This document shows positions 6,318-15,750 of a stretch of 64,000 nt of DNA, piece by piece. The DNA is from Sphingomonas sp. Leaf17 (GTDB lineage: Bacteria; Pseudomonadota; Alphaproteobacteria; Sphingomonadales; Sphingomonadaceae): the NCBI RefSeq assembly GCF_001421505.1, contig NZ_LMKL01000004.1, forward strand, positions 445,003-509,002, in the 5' to 3' direction. A program made the translations under genes and the position numbers. The stretch's first letter is position 1, and each line of letters begins with the position of its first letter. The notes below the pieces were generated by a model. The model was not told the DNA's origin and ran no database searches. It saw nothing but the letters and a program-made list of their open reading frames with translations.

Positions 6318-7997
6318 ATGGCCGTCCAGTATACCTACGTCATGAAGGGTCTGACCAAGACCTTCCCCGGTGCCGCAAAGCCCGTTCTGAACAACATCCA
6401 TCTGCAGTTCATTCCGTCTGCCAAGATTGCGATCATCGGTCCCAACGGGTCGGGCAAGTCGACCCTGATGAAGATCATGGCCGGCATGGACCCCGATTTC
6501 ACGGGTGAGGCGTGGGCGGCCGAGGGGATCAACGTCGGCTATCTGGCGCAGGAGCCGCAGCTGGACCCGACCAAGGACGTCATGGGCAACGTCAAGGACG
6601 GCGTGCGTCCGGTCGCCGATCTGGTCGACCGGTTCAACGCGATCTCCGACGAGATGGGCAACCCAACCGACGACACCGATTTCGACGCGCTGATGGAGGA
6701 AATGGGCGAGCTTCAGGCCAAGATCGACGCGGTCGACGGCTGGGCGCTCGACAGCCAGCTGGAACAGGCGATGGAGGCGCTGCGCTGCCCGCCGGGCGAT
6801 GCCTCGGTCGAGAATTTGTCGGGCGGCGAGAAGCGCCGCGTCGCGCTGTGCAAGCTGTTGCTGGAAAAGCCGCAGATCCTGCTGCTTGACGAACCGACCA
6901 ACCATCTGGATGCCGAAAGCGTCGCGTGGCTTGAGAATTACCTGAAGGAATATACCGGCAACGTCATCCTGGTGACGCACGACCGCTACTTCCTCGACAA
7001 TGTCGTCAACTGGGTGCTCGAACTGGATCGCGGGCGCTACTACACCTATGAGTCGAACTATTCGGGCTATCTGGAAAAGAAGGCCCAGCGCCTCAGCCAG
7101 GAGGAGCGCGAGGAGGCCGGCAAGCAGAAGGCGATCGCCGACGAGCTGGCGTGGATGCGCCAGACTCCGAAGGCGCGCCAGACCAAGTCGAAGGCGCGTA
7201 TCCGCGCGTTCGACGAGCTGATGGAGAAGCAGGAGAATCGTGTCGCGGGCAAGGCCGCGATCCTGATCCAGCTGCCGTCGCGCCTTGGCGGCAAGGTGAT
7301 CGAGGCGAAGGGCCTGACCAAGTCGTACGGCGACAAGCTGTTGTTCGACGGTCTGGACTTCACGCTGCCGCCGGGTGGCATCGTCGGTGTGATCGGGCCG
7401 AACGGCGCGGGCAAGTCGACCTTGTTCAAGCTCATCACCGGTCAGGAAACACCGGACGAGGGCACGATCGAGGTCGGTTCGACCGTCAAGCTCGGCTATG
7501 TCGATCAGAGCCGCGACGATCTGGATCCGAACAAGAACGTCTGGCAGGAAATCTCCGACGAACTGGAAATCTTCCGCTTCGGCAAGCAGGAGATGGGGAC
7601 GCGTGCCTATGTCGGCGCGTTCAACTTCCGCGGTCAGGACCAGCAGAAGAAGGTCGGCCAGCTGTCGGGCGGTGAGCGCAACCGCGTCCATATGGCCAAG
7701 ATGCTGAAGGAGGGCGGCAACGTCCTCCTGCTCGACGAGCCGACCAACGATCTCGACGTCGAGACGCTGCGCGCGCTGGAGGAGGCGCTGGAGACGTTCG
7801 CGGGTTGCGCGGTGGTCATCAGCCACGACCGCTTCTTCCTTGATCGCTTGGCCACCCACATCCTCGCGTTCGAGGGTGACAGCCATGTCGAGTGGTTCGA
7901 AGGCAATTATGCCTCGTACGAGGAGGACAAGCGTCGCCGGATGGGCGATGCCGCCGATCGACCGACGCGACTGGCCTACAAGAAGCTGACCCGCTGA
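6318..7997 (+). CDS. ettA: Energy-dependent translational throttle protein EttA (ABC-F ATPase)
   Basis: 559 residues, the family length. Two ABC domains in one chain have Walker A GPNGSGKS (41-48) and GPNGAGKS (about 361-368), signatures LSGGEKRR and LSGGERNR, and Walker B LLLDEPTNHLD and LLLDEPTNDLD, with the ABC-F linker between. There is no membrane segment. EttA binds the ribosomal E site and gates the first peptide bond according to ATP/ADP ratio. The start ATG 6318 gives the conserved MAVQYTYVMKGLTK; the frame is open further upstream without homology. Confidence 0.95.
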   Translation: MAVQYTYVMKGLTKTFPGAAKPVLNNIHLQFIPSAKIAIIGPNGSGKSTLMKIMAGMDPDFTGEAWAAEGINVGYLAQEPQLDPTKDVMGNVKDGVRPVADLVDRFNAISDEMGNPTDDTDFDALMEEMGELQAKIDAVDGWALDSQLEQAMEALRCPPGDASVENLSGGEKRRVALCKLLLEKPQILLLDEPTNHLDAESVAWLENYLKEYTGNVILVTHDRYFLDNVVNWVLELDRGRYYTYESNYSGYLEKKAQRLSQEEREEAGKQKAIADELAWMRQTPKARQTKSKARIRAFDELMEKQENRVAGKAAILIQLPSRLGGKVIEAKGLTKSYGDKLLFDGLDFTLPPGGIVGVIGPNGAGKSTLFKLITGQETPDEGTIEVGSTVKLGYVDQSRDDLDPNKNVWQEISDELEIFRFGKQEMGTRAYVGAFNFRGQDQQKKVGQLSGGERNRVHMAKMLKEGGNVLLLDEPTNDLDVETLRALEEALETFAGCAVVISHDRFFLDRLATHILAFEGDSHVEWFEGNYASYEEDKRRRMGDAADRPTRLAYKKLTR

Positions 7998-8005
7998 CGG
8001 GACTA

Positions 8006-8040
8006 AGGCGGGGTGGCCGAGGTCGTCCCGCCTGACCTTT
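8006..8040 (+). terminator. Candidate terminator after ettA
   Basis: AGGCGGG (8006-8012) and CCCGCCT (8027-8033) form a 7-bp GC stem with a 14-nt loop, followed by GACCTTT. It sits just past the ettA stop. The T tract is short, so termination strength is uncertain. Confidence 0.4.
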
Positions 8041-8116
8041 CTGCGTGAAAGCGGCTTGACTGTAATGGTTGAATAATACACCTTCGCCGGATCGAATCTG
8101 ATCCGGAGATTGCGCC

Positions 8117-8800
8117 ATGTCCCTGCTGCTCGCGGTTTTGGCCATGTCACCGGTGGTGGCTGTTCCAGAAGGCCGTCGGCTCAAGCCGGTGGATCAGTGT
8201 TTCGCGATCACCCGCCTGACGCCGCAGGGTGAGACGACGATCGGGGCTACGCGGCAGATCGTCCGCCTCGCGAAATACAACGGCAAGCCGGTCTGGGACG
8301 TGGTGATCCATCAGCGTATCGCCGCGATGAAGTTCGACATGGGCGATCACGCGATACTGGCGCGCGGCGACCTTCGACCGATGTTGTTTGACAACACCCG
8401 CGACGGGGCGCGGCACGTCAGCTTTGCCTATCGCGGCGACCGGGTCAGGGGCACGCGCCGCGACAAGGGCGTGGATGTGCCGATCGACCTGAAGGTCGGA
8501 CGGGTGTGGGACGGCAATATCTGGGGCCTGACCTTCGCCGCGCTGCCGCTGTCGGTCGGCAAACGCTTTACCCTGCCGACCTATCAGTATGACAATGGTA
8601 TCGGGCGGTTCGATATCAGCGTCACGGGCAGCGAAGCCGTGACGACCCCGTCCGGACCGGTTGCCGCATGGACGGTCGACGTCACCACCAGCCGGGGCAT
8701 GGTCGTGACCTATCTGATCGGCAAGGACGGGGTGGAGCTGGGAACACGGTCAGCGCAGTTCGGGTCGCGGCTTGGCGGGGACTGCACCGGGCTGGCGTGA
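8117..8800 (+). CDS. Exported DUF3108-like protein
   Basis: 227 residues with a short hydrophobic N-terminus ending VVAVPEG, likely a signal peptide. The body is beta-rich with no enzymatic motif I can name; spacing of conserved-looking Gly/Asp turns and a C-terminal QFGSRLGGDC suggest a DUF3108-type beta-barrel fold. Two cysteines (CFAI near residue 31 and GGDC near the end) could pair in the periplasm. It stands alone between a hairpin and a convergent Uma2 gene. Function unknown. Confidence 0.6.
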   Translation: MSLLLAVLAMSPVVAVPEGRRLKPVDQCFAITRLTPQGETTIGATRQIVRLAKYNGKPVWDVVIHQRIAAMKFDMGDHAILARGDLRPMLFDNTRDGARHVSFAYRGDRVRGTRRDKGVDVPIDLKVGRVWDGNIWGLTFAALPLSVGKRFTLPTYQYDNGIGRFDISVTGSEAVTTPSGPVAAWTVDVTTSRGMVVTYLIGKDGVELGTRSAQFGSRLGGDCTGLA

Positions 8801-8806
8801 TTACGG

Positions 8807-9379
8807 TCAGAGTCCGGTCGTGGCGATCGTCAAGCCGGCGCAGGTCGTGGCAATGACGGGATCGCCGAACGCGGTTTCCCGATGATCGGCGTACGTTCCG
8901 CTGGCCGGTGACCACATCTGATGGATGACGCGACCATTCACGTCGACGATCCAATATTCAGGAATGCCGGACTGCGCATAGATGGTCGCTTTCGTGGTCA
9001 AACCGGATTTCAACGTCGAATCCGCCACCTCCACGACAAGCCTTACGGACGCCAGCGGGATAAGACCTTCGCCGTCGGCTTCGCCCGTAACGACGATATC
9101 CGGCTCGGGGACGCTATGCGGTGAGATTCTGACCGATCCCGCGACAATGGCCTCCAGGCGGTCCGCTCGTCCAGTGAGTGCGCTTGCCAGCAAGACATGC
9201 AGTCGCGATTTGATACGGGCATGAGGGCGATGCTGCGCGTTCATGTAAACGACCTCCCCCTCAATCAACTCGGTCTTGCCGTAACCGGCGAAGGCACCCG
9301 AATCGTCCAACATCAGATAGTCCTCTGATCGGAGTTTCACCGGCAGGGGGATGGTCGTGAGAGGAACCACGTCAGTCAT
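8807..9379 (-). CDS. Uma2 family endonuclease-like protein (DUF820)
   Basis: 190 residues with the PD-(D/E)XK-type pattern of the Uma2/DUF820 family: ELIEGEVVYM near the N-terminus, EPDIVV in the middle, then VVEVADSTL and KATIYAQSGIPEYWIVD. These proteins are abundant in cyanobacteria and scattered elsewhere, often as single genes; substrate and biological role are unknown. The start at 9379 (MTDVVPL) fits the family better than 9397. No partner gene of a toxin or transposon is adjacent. Confidence 0.85.
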   Translation of the reverse strand: MTDVVPLTTIPLPVKLRSEDYLMLDDSGAFAGYGKTELIEGEVVYMNAQHRPHARIKSRLHVLLASALTGRADRLEAIVAGSVRISPHSVPEPDIVVTGEADGEGLIPLASVRLVVEVADSTLKSGLTTKATIYAQSGIPEYWIVDVNGRVIHQMWSPASGTYADHRETAFGDPVIATTCAGLTIATTGL

Positions 9380-9446
9380 CGTGAAACAGCAGCACAACCC
9401 GTGCAGGTGCCAAAGCCACCGAACGGATCCCGATCGGGCGACAACT

Positions 9447-10211
9447 CTACCGCAACCGCTTCACATATACCCGGCCGTTTTCGCGGCGTTCGGTCTGGAA
9501 ATTGGGGACGGTCTGCATCAGGTCGGACAGGCGGCTGAAACCGTAATTCCGCACATCGAAACTGGACCGATTGCCGGCGAGCTGGCCCAGTTCGGTCAGG
9601 CTGGCAAAGCCGCGCTCGTCACGCTTGACGGCATTGTAGGCGTCGATCAGCAGCTTGATGACGGCCGCGTCGATCGTCTGCGTCGGCTTGGGGCGGGGCG
9701 GCGCGACCGGGGTCGCCGCGCGGTCGCCGCCGATCGCCGGCGGCAGGGGAAGGGGCAGCGGTTCCGACGTGTCGTTCAGCGCGCTGACGTCGATGAATCG
9801 GGTGCAGGCCTGGCGAAACCCCTCCGGCGTGCGGCTTGTGCCGAAGCCATAGACCGGCACGCCGTCCTGGCGGATGCGCATGGCCAGCGGCATGAAGTCG
9901 CTGTCCGACGACATGATGCCGAACCCGTCGATCCGCCCGCGAAACAGCAGGTCCATCGCGTCGATCGTCATCTTCATGTCGGTCGCGTTCTTGCCCTTAG
10001 TCAGGTCGAACTGCTGCTGCGGCTCGATGCCGTGCTTGATCGACATGTCGCGCCAGCTCTTCAGCGCGGGCTTCGACCAGTTGCCATAGACCCGGCGGAC
10101 GTTGACGGTGCCAAGCTCGGCCAGCACCGTCAGCACGGGGTCGAGGGTCGCGGCGGACGCGTTGTCGGCGTCGATCAGCAGGGCGACGTTGCGGGTGGGG
10201 ATGTCGATCAT
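9447..10211 (-). CDS. NYN-domain nuclease-like protein with LOTUS/OST-HTH C-terminus
   Basis: 254 residues. The N-terminal NYN (LabA/PIN-like) domain shows the acidic residues LLIDADNAS and SSDSDFMPLAMRIRQ that bind Mg in this fold. A Pro-rich linker (about 150-175) leads to a LOTUS/OST-HTH domain (LIDAYNAVKRDERGFASLTELGQLA and following) thought to bind RNA. It is predicted to be a small RNA-processing enzyme. The start at 10211 follows GCAGGGGG. DoxX lies 31 bp upstream on the same strand. Confidence 0.87.
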   Translation of the reverse strand: MIDIPTRNVALLIDADNASAATLDPVLTVLAELGTVNVRRVYGNWSKPALKSWRDMSIKHGIEPQQQFDLTKGKNATDMKMTIDAMDLLFRGRIDGFGIMSSDSDFMPLAMRIRQDGVPVYGFGTSRTPEGFRQACTRFIDVSALNDTSEPLPLPLPPAIGGDRAATPVAPPRPKPTQTIDAAVIKLLIDAYNAVKRDERGFASLTELGQLAGNRSSFDVRNYGFSRLSDLMQTVPNFQTERRENGRVYVKRLR

Positions 10212-10242
10212 CCCCCTGCTGTAGCAAAACGTCCGCCGGCGA

Positions 10243-10623
10243 TCACCCCTGCTTTCGCAGCGCGTCCACACTCCACGCCCCGCCGCCGGCTGCCGCTAGA
10301 TACAGGAAGACGAAGCAGTACAGCACCGCCGCCTCGCCGCCATTGGCGATCGGGAAGGGGCCTTGCGGCGCGTGGGCGATGAAATAGGCGGCGGCCGACA
10401 GGCCCGAGGCAAGAAAGGCCGCGGGCCGCGTATAGGCCCCGAGGATCAGCAGGGCACCCGTGACCAGTTCGATCCCGCCGGCGATATGCAGCATCGGTGT
10501 GATCGGCATGGGAAAGGGCGGCAAACCAAACCACTTCGATACGCCGTGGCTGAAGAAGATCAGGCCGGACACGAGACGCAGGATGCTAAGCAATCGGGGC
10601 GACCAGATGGCGGGAATGGGCAT
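10243..10623 (-). CDS. DoxX family membrane protein
   Basis: 126 residues with four predicted membrane segments: LLSILRLVSGLIFFSHGVSK, a GGIELVTGALLILG segment, FLASGLSAAAYFIA and VLYCFVFLYLAAAGGGAW. The arrangement with a Lys after the first helix and the GGIEL motif is typical of DoxX/DoxD-like inner-membrane proteins, some linked to redox or thiol stress. The substrate is unknown. Confidence 0.85.
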   Translation of the reverse strand: MPIPAIWSPRLLSILRLVSGLIFFSHGVSKWFGLPPFPMPITPMLHIAGGIELVTGALLILGAYTRPAAFLASGLSAAAYFIAHAPQGPFPIANGGEAAVLYCFVFLYLAAAGGGAWSVDALRKQG

Positions 10624-10710
10624 CGCGGATGATCCTCGTGATATTGTTACGGTTCCGCAACTTCCACTGATCCGCCGTGCCGGTCAACCGACGACCCGGA
10701 AACGGATCGT

Positions 10711-11202
10711 TCAAGGATAGGCGATCGCCATGACCTCGTATTCGCGCTCGCCCGCTGGCAGGTAGACCCGGCGCACATCGCCGACCGCCGCCCCCCGAAA
10801 GGCCCGCGCGATCGGCGCGTTCCAGCCGACGCGGCCCGCGCCCGCATCGGTCTCGTCGTCGCCGACCAGCGTCAGCACCCGCGTCGTGTCGTCTTCGTCG
10901 GCGATGGTGATCGTCGCCCCGAACCACACGCGGGACCGGTCGGGCTGCTGCGCGGGGTCGACGACTTTGGCCGCCTTCATCCGTTTCGACAGCCAGCCAA
11001 GCCGCCGATCGACTTCGCGCAGACGCTTGCGGCCATAGATATAGTCGCCATTTTCCGACCGGTCGCCATTGCCCGCCGCCCACGAGATCGTCTCGACCAG
11101 CTTCGGCCGCTCGCCGTGGAACAGCGCCTCATATTCAATCCGCAGCGCGCCGTAGCCGGCCGGCGTGATGTAGTTGGGACGGTTGGTCACCGCTTGCGTC
11201 AT
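10711..11202 (-). CDS. greB: Transcription elongation factor GreB
   Basis: 163 residues with an N-terminal coiled coil whose tip holds GDRSENGDYIYGRKR, the acidic Asp/Glu pair that helps RNA polymerase cleave backtracked RNA, then a C-terminal FKBP-like domain (IARAFRGAAVGDVRRVYLPAGEREYEV). The GDRSENGDY form with IYGRKRLREVDRR is the GreB type rather than GreA. The start codon overlaps the slt stop (ATGA), so greB is translated from the slt message. Confidence 0.92.
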   Translation of the reverse strand: MTQAVTNRPNYITPAGYGALRIEYEALFHGERPKLVETISWAAGNGDRSENGDYIYGRKRLREVDRRLGWLSKRMKAAKVVDPAQQPDRSRVWFGATITIADEDDTTRVLTLVGDDETDAGAGRVGWNAPIARAFRGAAVGDVRRVYLPAGEREYEVMAIAYP

Positions 11203-13196
11203 CCGGCCCGCGACTTGCCAAGATACCAGCTGAGGTTCGCCGGCCCCCGGCTTTGTGCGCGCGCCGGATTCATCAGATCGTAGACGACCGCGTTTTCCAG
11301 CACCCGCTGCACATAATTGCGGGTTTCCTGATAGGGAATCGCCTCGATCCAGTCGACCATGTCGACAGCCCCCGTGCGCGGATCGCCGTTCAGCCGCAGC
11401 CATTTGTTCACGTTGCCGCCGCCGGCGTTGTACGCGGCGATGGCGAGCGGATAGCTGCCATAGCCATTGTACACGCGCTGGAAATAGCTCGACCCCAGCT
11501 TGATCGAGACGCTGGGATCGCTGGTGAGCGAGGCCAGGTCATAGGCCATGCCGATCTTGCCCGACTGCTCGCGTGCGGTCCCGGGCATCAACTGCATCAG
11601 CCCGCGCGCGCCGGCGTGGCTGACGGCGGTGCGATCGAACTGGCTTTCCTGGCGTGTGATGGCGTGGATCATCGTCCAGTTGCCTTCATAGCCGGCGGGG
11701 ACGACCATGGTCGGAAAACCGGCGGCGGAATAGTCGCTGAAGCCGTTCTGCATCGCGCTGCGCCCGACCATGACGCCCAGATCGGGGCGGCCCAGCGATT
11801 GCGACAGTTCGGCCGCCAGCAGGTGATCGGTATCGGTCGTCGCGTCGGCCGCGATCTGGCGAACGAACGCGGTCTGGTCCTGCCGATCGCCGATCTGGCC
11901 GAGGAAGCGGACGGCGCGCACGGTTTCGCGATTGTCGAACGCCGCACGGGCCGCCGCCGGGATCGCGATGCCGCTGATGGCGGGCGGCGCGACCAGCGGC
12001 CGTCGGGTCCGCTCGGCGGCAAGCTGACCATAGAACTGGTCGCGATAGCCGGCGGCGCGTGCGAAGAACGCAGCGGCATCGGCGCTGCGCCCGGCGGCTT
12101 CCGCCGCGCGACCCGCCCAGTAGAAGCCCTTGGCGCGGGTATTGGGCGATTGCGATCCCCGGCCATAGCGGTCGAACATCGTCATCGCGTCGGCCGGACG
12201 GCCCAGTTGCTTCATCGCCGTCTGGCCCGCCAGCCACGCCAGCGAGGTATAGTCGTCGCGCTCGCCGTAGGGCTTGGCCGACACATCGGTGCCGGCCGGA
12301 TAGGCGTCGTCGATCTGGCGGGCGATGTCATAGGCCACCTGATACTGGCTGTCCGCCGCCGCGCCGCGCGCGTTGGTCAGCAGGACTTCATACCATTTCT
12401 CGACATGCCCCGGCCGGCTGGCGAGGCTGCGCGGACGGGCGAGCCAGCCGCGCGCGGTCGGTGATGCCCCGGCATTGCGCAGCCACATCGCCCGATCGGC
12501 GACATAGCCCGGATCGCTGGCATAGGTGTCCTGCGGGTCGACCAGACCCGGCGCATTGGTGCGAAATGCGAGGCGGGCGGCGAACACGCCGCGCTGCTGC
12601 GGCGAGACATAGCCAAGCTGCCGCGCCGCCGCCGCCGTTTGACCGGCCCAGAGCAGCGCGTCCATCCGCGCGTCATGATCGGCCGGCGTCAGCGCACCGG
12701 CAAAGCTCGACAGGACGGCCATTTCGTCGGTCGGCGACAGCGCACCCTTGCGCCAGGCGTCGCGCGCGGCGGCATAGGCCGCCGCCTGTTGCCCGGTGGC
12801 CATCAGCGCGCGGGCATAGGCGACGCCGCCGGCCGCCGATTGCGGCGGGAAACGGCGGAAATAGGCGACGACGCTGCCCGGTGCGCCCGACCCCATCGAC
12901 GCCTGCCGCTCCGCCGCGCGCCGGTTCGCCGCTTCGTTCGGCCAGCCGGGATGGGCCATGACGAACCCGGCATAGCTGTCGAACGGCATCGCATCGGTCT
13001 GCTGGATGGTCCGCCACTGCGCCAGCGCGGACGCGATCGCCGCGTCGGCAGGGCCGGCCGGCGCGGGCGTACCCGGCCCCATGTTCGCCATCTGCGTGCG
13101 ATAGCGGTCGAGCTGGTCCTGCCCGCCGCCGGATGTCGCGATCAGCCCTGCGGCCGCCGCCAATACGATGCTCGTCTTCAACGCCAATGCTACCAT
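11199..13196 (-). CDS. slt: Soluble lytic murein transglycosylase
   Basis: 665 residues: a signal peptide (MVALALKTSIVLAAAAGLIATSGG), a long alpha-superhelical region (about 50-480) rich in Ala/Arg helices, and a C-terminal goose-lysozyme-like domain. The catalytic Glu517 lies in RQESQFDRTAVSHAGARGLMQLMP, followed by AYNAGGGNV and NYVQRVL. It cleaves peptidoglycan in the periplasm, releasing anhydro-muropeptides. It is divergent from dapA, which supplies a wall precursor, and overlaps greB downstream. Confidence 0.93.
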   Translation of the reverse strand: MVALALKTSIVLAAAAGLIATSGGGQDQLDRYRTQMANMGPGTPAPAGPADAAIASALAQWRTIQQTDAMPFDSYAGFVMAHPGWPNEAANRRAAERQASMGSGAPGSVVAYFRRFPPQSAAGGVAYARALMATGQQAAAYAAARDAWRKGALSPTDEMAVLSSFAGALTPADHDARMDALLWAGQTAAAARQLGYVSPQQRGVFAARLAFRTNAPGLVDPQDTYASDPGYVADRAMWLRNAGASPTARGWLARPRSLASRPGHVEKWYEVLLTNARGAAADSQYQVAYDIARQIDDAYPAGTDVSAKPYGERDDYTSLAWLAGQTAMKQLGRPADAMTMFDRYGRGSQSPNTRAKGFYWAGRAAEAAGRSADAAAFFARAAGYRDQFYGQLAAERTRRPLVAPPAISGIAIPAAARAAFDNRETVRAVRFLGQIGDRQDQTAFVRQIAADATTDTDHLLAAELSQSLGRPDLGVMVGRSAMQNGFSDYSAAGFPTMVVPAGYEGNWTMIHAITRQESQFDRTAVSHAGARGLMQLMPGTAREQSGKIGMAYDLASLTSDPSVSIKLGSSYFQRVYNGYGSYPLAIAAYNAGGGNVNKWLRLNGDPRTGAVDMVDWIEAIPYQETRNYVQRVLENAVVYDLMNPARAQSRGPANLSWYLGKSRAG

Positions 13197-13275
13197 GTGG
13201 ACAGGATAGCGGTCCCGCCCGTATCTGTCCTGAACGAAATCCTCGAACAGGCGCGTCAGGAGCGCAATTCATCCA

Positions 13276-14160
13276 ATGTTTTCCGGATCCATCCCGGCGC
13301 TCGTCACGCCGTTCGACATGCACGGCCAGTTCGTCGAAGGCGCGTATCGCGATCTTGTCGAATGGCAGATCGGCGAGGGTTCGGCCGGCCTCGTGCCGTG
13401 TGGCACCACCGGCGAGGCGGCAACGCTGTCCAAGGACGAACATTTCGACGTCGTCCGCATCTGCGTCGACCAGGCGAAGGGGCGGGTGCCGATCCTTGCC
13501 GGCGCGGGGTCGAACGACACCCGCGTCGCGGCCGAAAACCTGCGCGCGGCCAGGGATGCGGGTGCCGATGCCGCGCTGATGGTGCCGCCCTATTACAACC
13601 GCCCCAGCCAGGAGGGCATCTTCCGCCATTTCGCCGCGCTGGCCGAAACCAGTCCGCTGCCGATCGTGCTCTACAACGTGCCCGGCCGGACTGTGACCGA
13701 TATCCAGCCGGCGACCCTGGTACGGATCGTCACCGCGTTTCCCGACATCTTCATCGGCGTGAAGGATGCCAGTGGTGCGTTGTCCCGCGTGTCCGACCAC
13801 CGCGCGGGATGCGGCCCGGACTTTACCCAGCTGTCGGGCAATGACGATCTGGCGCTGGCGTTCAACGCGATGGGGGGCACGGGGTGCATCTCCGTCAGCG
13901 CCAATGTCGCGCCGGGGCTGTGCGCGGCGTTCCAGTCGGCCTGCGCGGATGAGGACAACACGCTGGCGCTCGACCTGCACGACCGGCTGTATCCGCTGCA
14001 CACCGCGATGTTCACGGACGCGTCGCCGGGGCCGGTGAAATACGCGATGACGCGGGTGTTGCCAGGCTTCCCGCAAGGGCTTCGCCTGCCGATGACATGG
14101 CCGGGCGAGGGCGCGCGTGCGGCGGTCGATGCGGCGCTGGCGCATGCGGGGCTGGTGTAG
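13276..14160 (+). CDS. dapA: 4-hydroxy-tetrahydrodipicolinate synthase
   Basis: 294 residues, the usual size. The (beta/alpha)8 aldolase shows Thr44-Thr45 (CGTTGE), Tyr107 and Tyr133 (LYNVPGRT), and the Schiff-base Lys163 (GVKDASG). It condenses pyruvate with aspartate semialdehyde in lysine and meso-diaminopimelate synthesis. CAGGAGC lies upstream of ATG 13276. It is divergent from slt with a 79-bp gap that must hold both promoters. Confidence 0.95.
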   Translation: MFSGSIPALVTPFDMHGQFVEGAYRDLVEWQIGEGSAGLVPCGTTGEAATLSKDEHFDVVRICVDQAKGRVPILAGAGSNDTRVAAENLRAARDAGADAALMVPPYYNRPSQEGIFRHFAALAETSPLPIVLYNVPGRTVTDIQPATLVRIVTAFPDIFIGVKDASGALSRVSDHRAGCGPDFTQLSGNDDLALAFNAMGGTGCISVSANVAPGLCAAFQSACADEDNTLALDLHDRLYPLHTAMFTDASPGPVKYAMTRVLPGFPQGLRLPMTWPGEGARAAVDAALAHAGLV

Positions 14161-14255
14161 CTCTCGGCACAGGTTCCCCGGCAAAGGATGCGGTGATCTT
14201 TGCCACGCCAGCGCCACAATCGGCGGTGATCCTGCGGTATCGACGGGAGGTTCCT

Positions 14256-14558
14256 ATGCTGGTGACGATCGCCCTGATGCTGCAAGCCGCGCCGCCCGTG
14301 GTGATCGACCTGCTGGTCGCCCCATCCCCGGCATGCCGGCCGGATAACGACGCGGACGCCATCGTCGTGTGCGCTCGCAAGGGGGCTGACGCGCAGTTCA
14401 GGGTCCGCCCGTTGCCCGATGTACCCGAGGCACAATTGCTGCCCAAGGCCGAGACGTCGCTTGCCGGAGGTACGCTATCCGCCGAGGGGGAGGCCGCCGC
14501 CATGCCGCAGGGGCAGGTCAGCCGGCGGGCGATGGTCCGCTTCAGGCTACCGTTCTGA
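14256..14558 (+). CDS. Hypothetical exported protein (100 aa)
   Basis: ATG 14256 is preceded by GACGGGAGG eight bases upstream, the best start in a longer open frame. A short hydrophobic N-terminus (MLVTIALMLQAAPPVVI) may be a signal peptide. Two cysteines (ACRPDN and VVCARK) are about twenty residues apart. The DADAIVVCAR block is common in small sphingomonad exported proteins of unknown function. Confidence 0.55.
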   Translation: MLVTIALMLQAAPPVVIDLLVAPSPACRPDNDADAIVVCARKGADAQFRVRPLPDVPEAQLLPKAETSLAGGTLSAEGEAAAMPQGQVSRRAMVRFRLPF

Positions 14559-14624
14559 CGGTCATTTCACCGCGACCACCGCGAACCGCTTCCATGGCGG
14601 GCATCGACCGCCTACATCGCCCCC

Positions 14625-15107
14625 ATGTCGCGTCCAAAGCCCCCCACGTTCGAGAAAACCAAGATCGTCGCCGAGAACCGGCGCGCACGGTATGACTATT
14701 ATGTCGAGCAGGTGTTCGAGGCCGGCATCGCGCTGACCGGGACCGAGGTGAAGGCGCTGCGCTTCGGCGAAGGCTCGATCGCGGAGAGCTATGCCGAGGT
14801 GAAGGACGACGGCGTCTGGCTGGTCAATTCCAACGTGCCCGAGTTCAGCCACGGCAACCGGTTCAATCATGAGCCGAAGCGGCCGCGTAAACTGCTGCTT
14901 CACGAACGTGAGATACGCAAGATGCACGGGGCGGTGGCGCGCGAGGGCATGACCCTGGTCCCGCTGATGGTGTATTTCAATTCGCGCGGTCGTGCGAAGG
15001 TGGAGCTGGCGTTGGCCAAGGGCAAGAAGGCGCACGACAAGCGCGACGTCATCAAGGAGCGCGACTGGAAGCGCGAGCAGGGCCGTATCATGCGCGACCG
15101 CGGCTGA
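14625..15107 (+). CDS. smpB: SsrA-binding protein SmpB
   Basis: 160 residues: [36 protein letters not shown] is the N-terminal SmpB signature, and the basic C-terminal tail ([27 protein letters not shown]) is the part that enters the decoding centre. SmpB delivers tmRNA to stalled ribosomes. The tmRNA gene itself is not in the window. The stop overlaps the next start (TGATG), coupling it to the DUF2062 gene. Confidence 0.96.
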   Translation: MSRPKPPTFEKTKIVAENRRARYDYYVEQVFEAGIALTGTEVKALRFGEGSIAESYAEVKDDGVWLVNSNVPEFSHGNRFNHEPKRPRKLLLHEREIRKMHGAVAREGMTLVPLMVYFNSRGRAKVELALAKGKKAHDKRDVIKERDWKREQGRIMRDRG

Positions 15108-15664
15108 TGGCGACGGCCGCGCCGTCCCTCTGGCAGCGCATGGCGGCGTGGTGCCGTCGCAACCTGCCGACTCGCGAGAGTATGGAGCGCAGCCGGTTGC
15201 TGCGTCCGGTCGCGCACCGGGTGCTCGCGCCCGAGTTGTGGCGTTTTACCCGGCGATCGGTACCGCGCGGCGTTGCGCTGGGCATGGTGACGGGTATCCT
15301 GTTTCCCATCGCGCAGATCCCGTTGTCCGCGCTGTTCGCCCTGCCGTTCCGGGCCAACGTGCCGGCGGCGGCGCTGACGACGTTCATCACCAATCCGCTG
15401 ACGACACCGTTCCTGTGGGGCCTGGCCTACTGGATCGGACGGGCGGTGCTGCATCTGGATACCGTCGTCCCCGGACGGCCGGTTGCGGATGCCGCCAGCG
15501 CCGGATGGCTGCAATGGCTGATGTCGGAGGCGGGGCCGGCGATCGCGGTCGGCCTGCTGATCCTGACCGTGGCGATGGCGGTCGGCGGATATTTCCTCAG
15601 CATCCTTGGCTGGCGGTTGTGGATCGCCCGGAAGTGGCGGCACCGCCACGCAATAAAAGACTAA
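15107..15664 (+). CDS. DUF2062 inner-membrane protein
   Basis: 185 residues with a basic amphipathic N-terminus, then hydrophobic segments at about 65-90 (GVALGMVTGILFPIAQIPLSALFAL), about 95-120 (AALTTFITNPLTTPFLWGLAYWIG) and 145-172. The TNPLTTPFLW block is the DUF2062 hallmark. Function is not established; the family is widespread in Proteobacteria. It overlaps smpB by two bases. Confidence 0.85.
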   Translation: MATAAPSLWQRMAAWCRRNLPTRESMERSRLLRPVAHRVLAPELWRFTRRSVPRGVALGMVTGILFPIAQIPLSALFALPFRANVPAAALTTFITNPLTTPFLWGLAYWIGRAVLHLDTVVPGRPVADAASAGWLQWLMSEAGPAIAVGLLILTVAMAVGGYFLSILGWRLWIARKWRHRHAIKD

Positions 15665-15684
15665 TTCGCGGACATAATCCGCAA

Positions 15685-15712
15685 TTGACCGGGCGTGTCG
15701 GGCGCGTACAAC
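15685..15712 (+). promoter_or_regulatory. Candidate sigma-70 type promoter for the M13 peptidase gene
   Basis: TTGACC (15685-15690) and TACAAC (15707-15712) are 16 bp apart, 39 bp before ATG 15751. Just upstream GCGGA and TCCGC form a short inverted repeat around CATAA. Assigned by consensus only. Confidence 0.4.
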
Positions 15713-15750
15713 CGTGCCATCCTGAAACGCCAGTCAATCGAGAACCCTTG

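Noticed and set aside
6261..8150. A 629-residue open frame antisense to ettA
   Set aside because: It mirrors the ettA reading frame; ettA has complete ABC-F motifs and the antisense protein shows none.
8807..9379. Toxin or transposon endonuclease
   Set aside because: Uma2 proteins are often solitary, and no antitoxin, terminal repeats or transposase is near.
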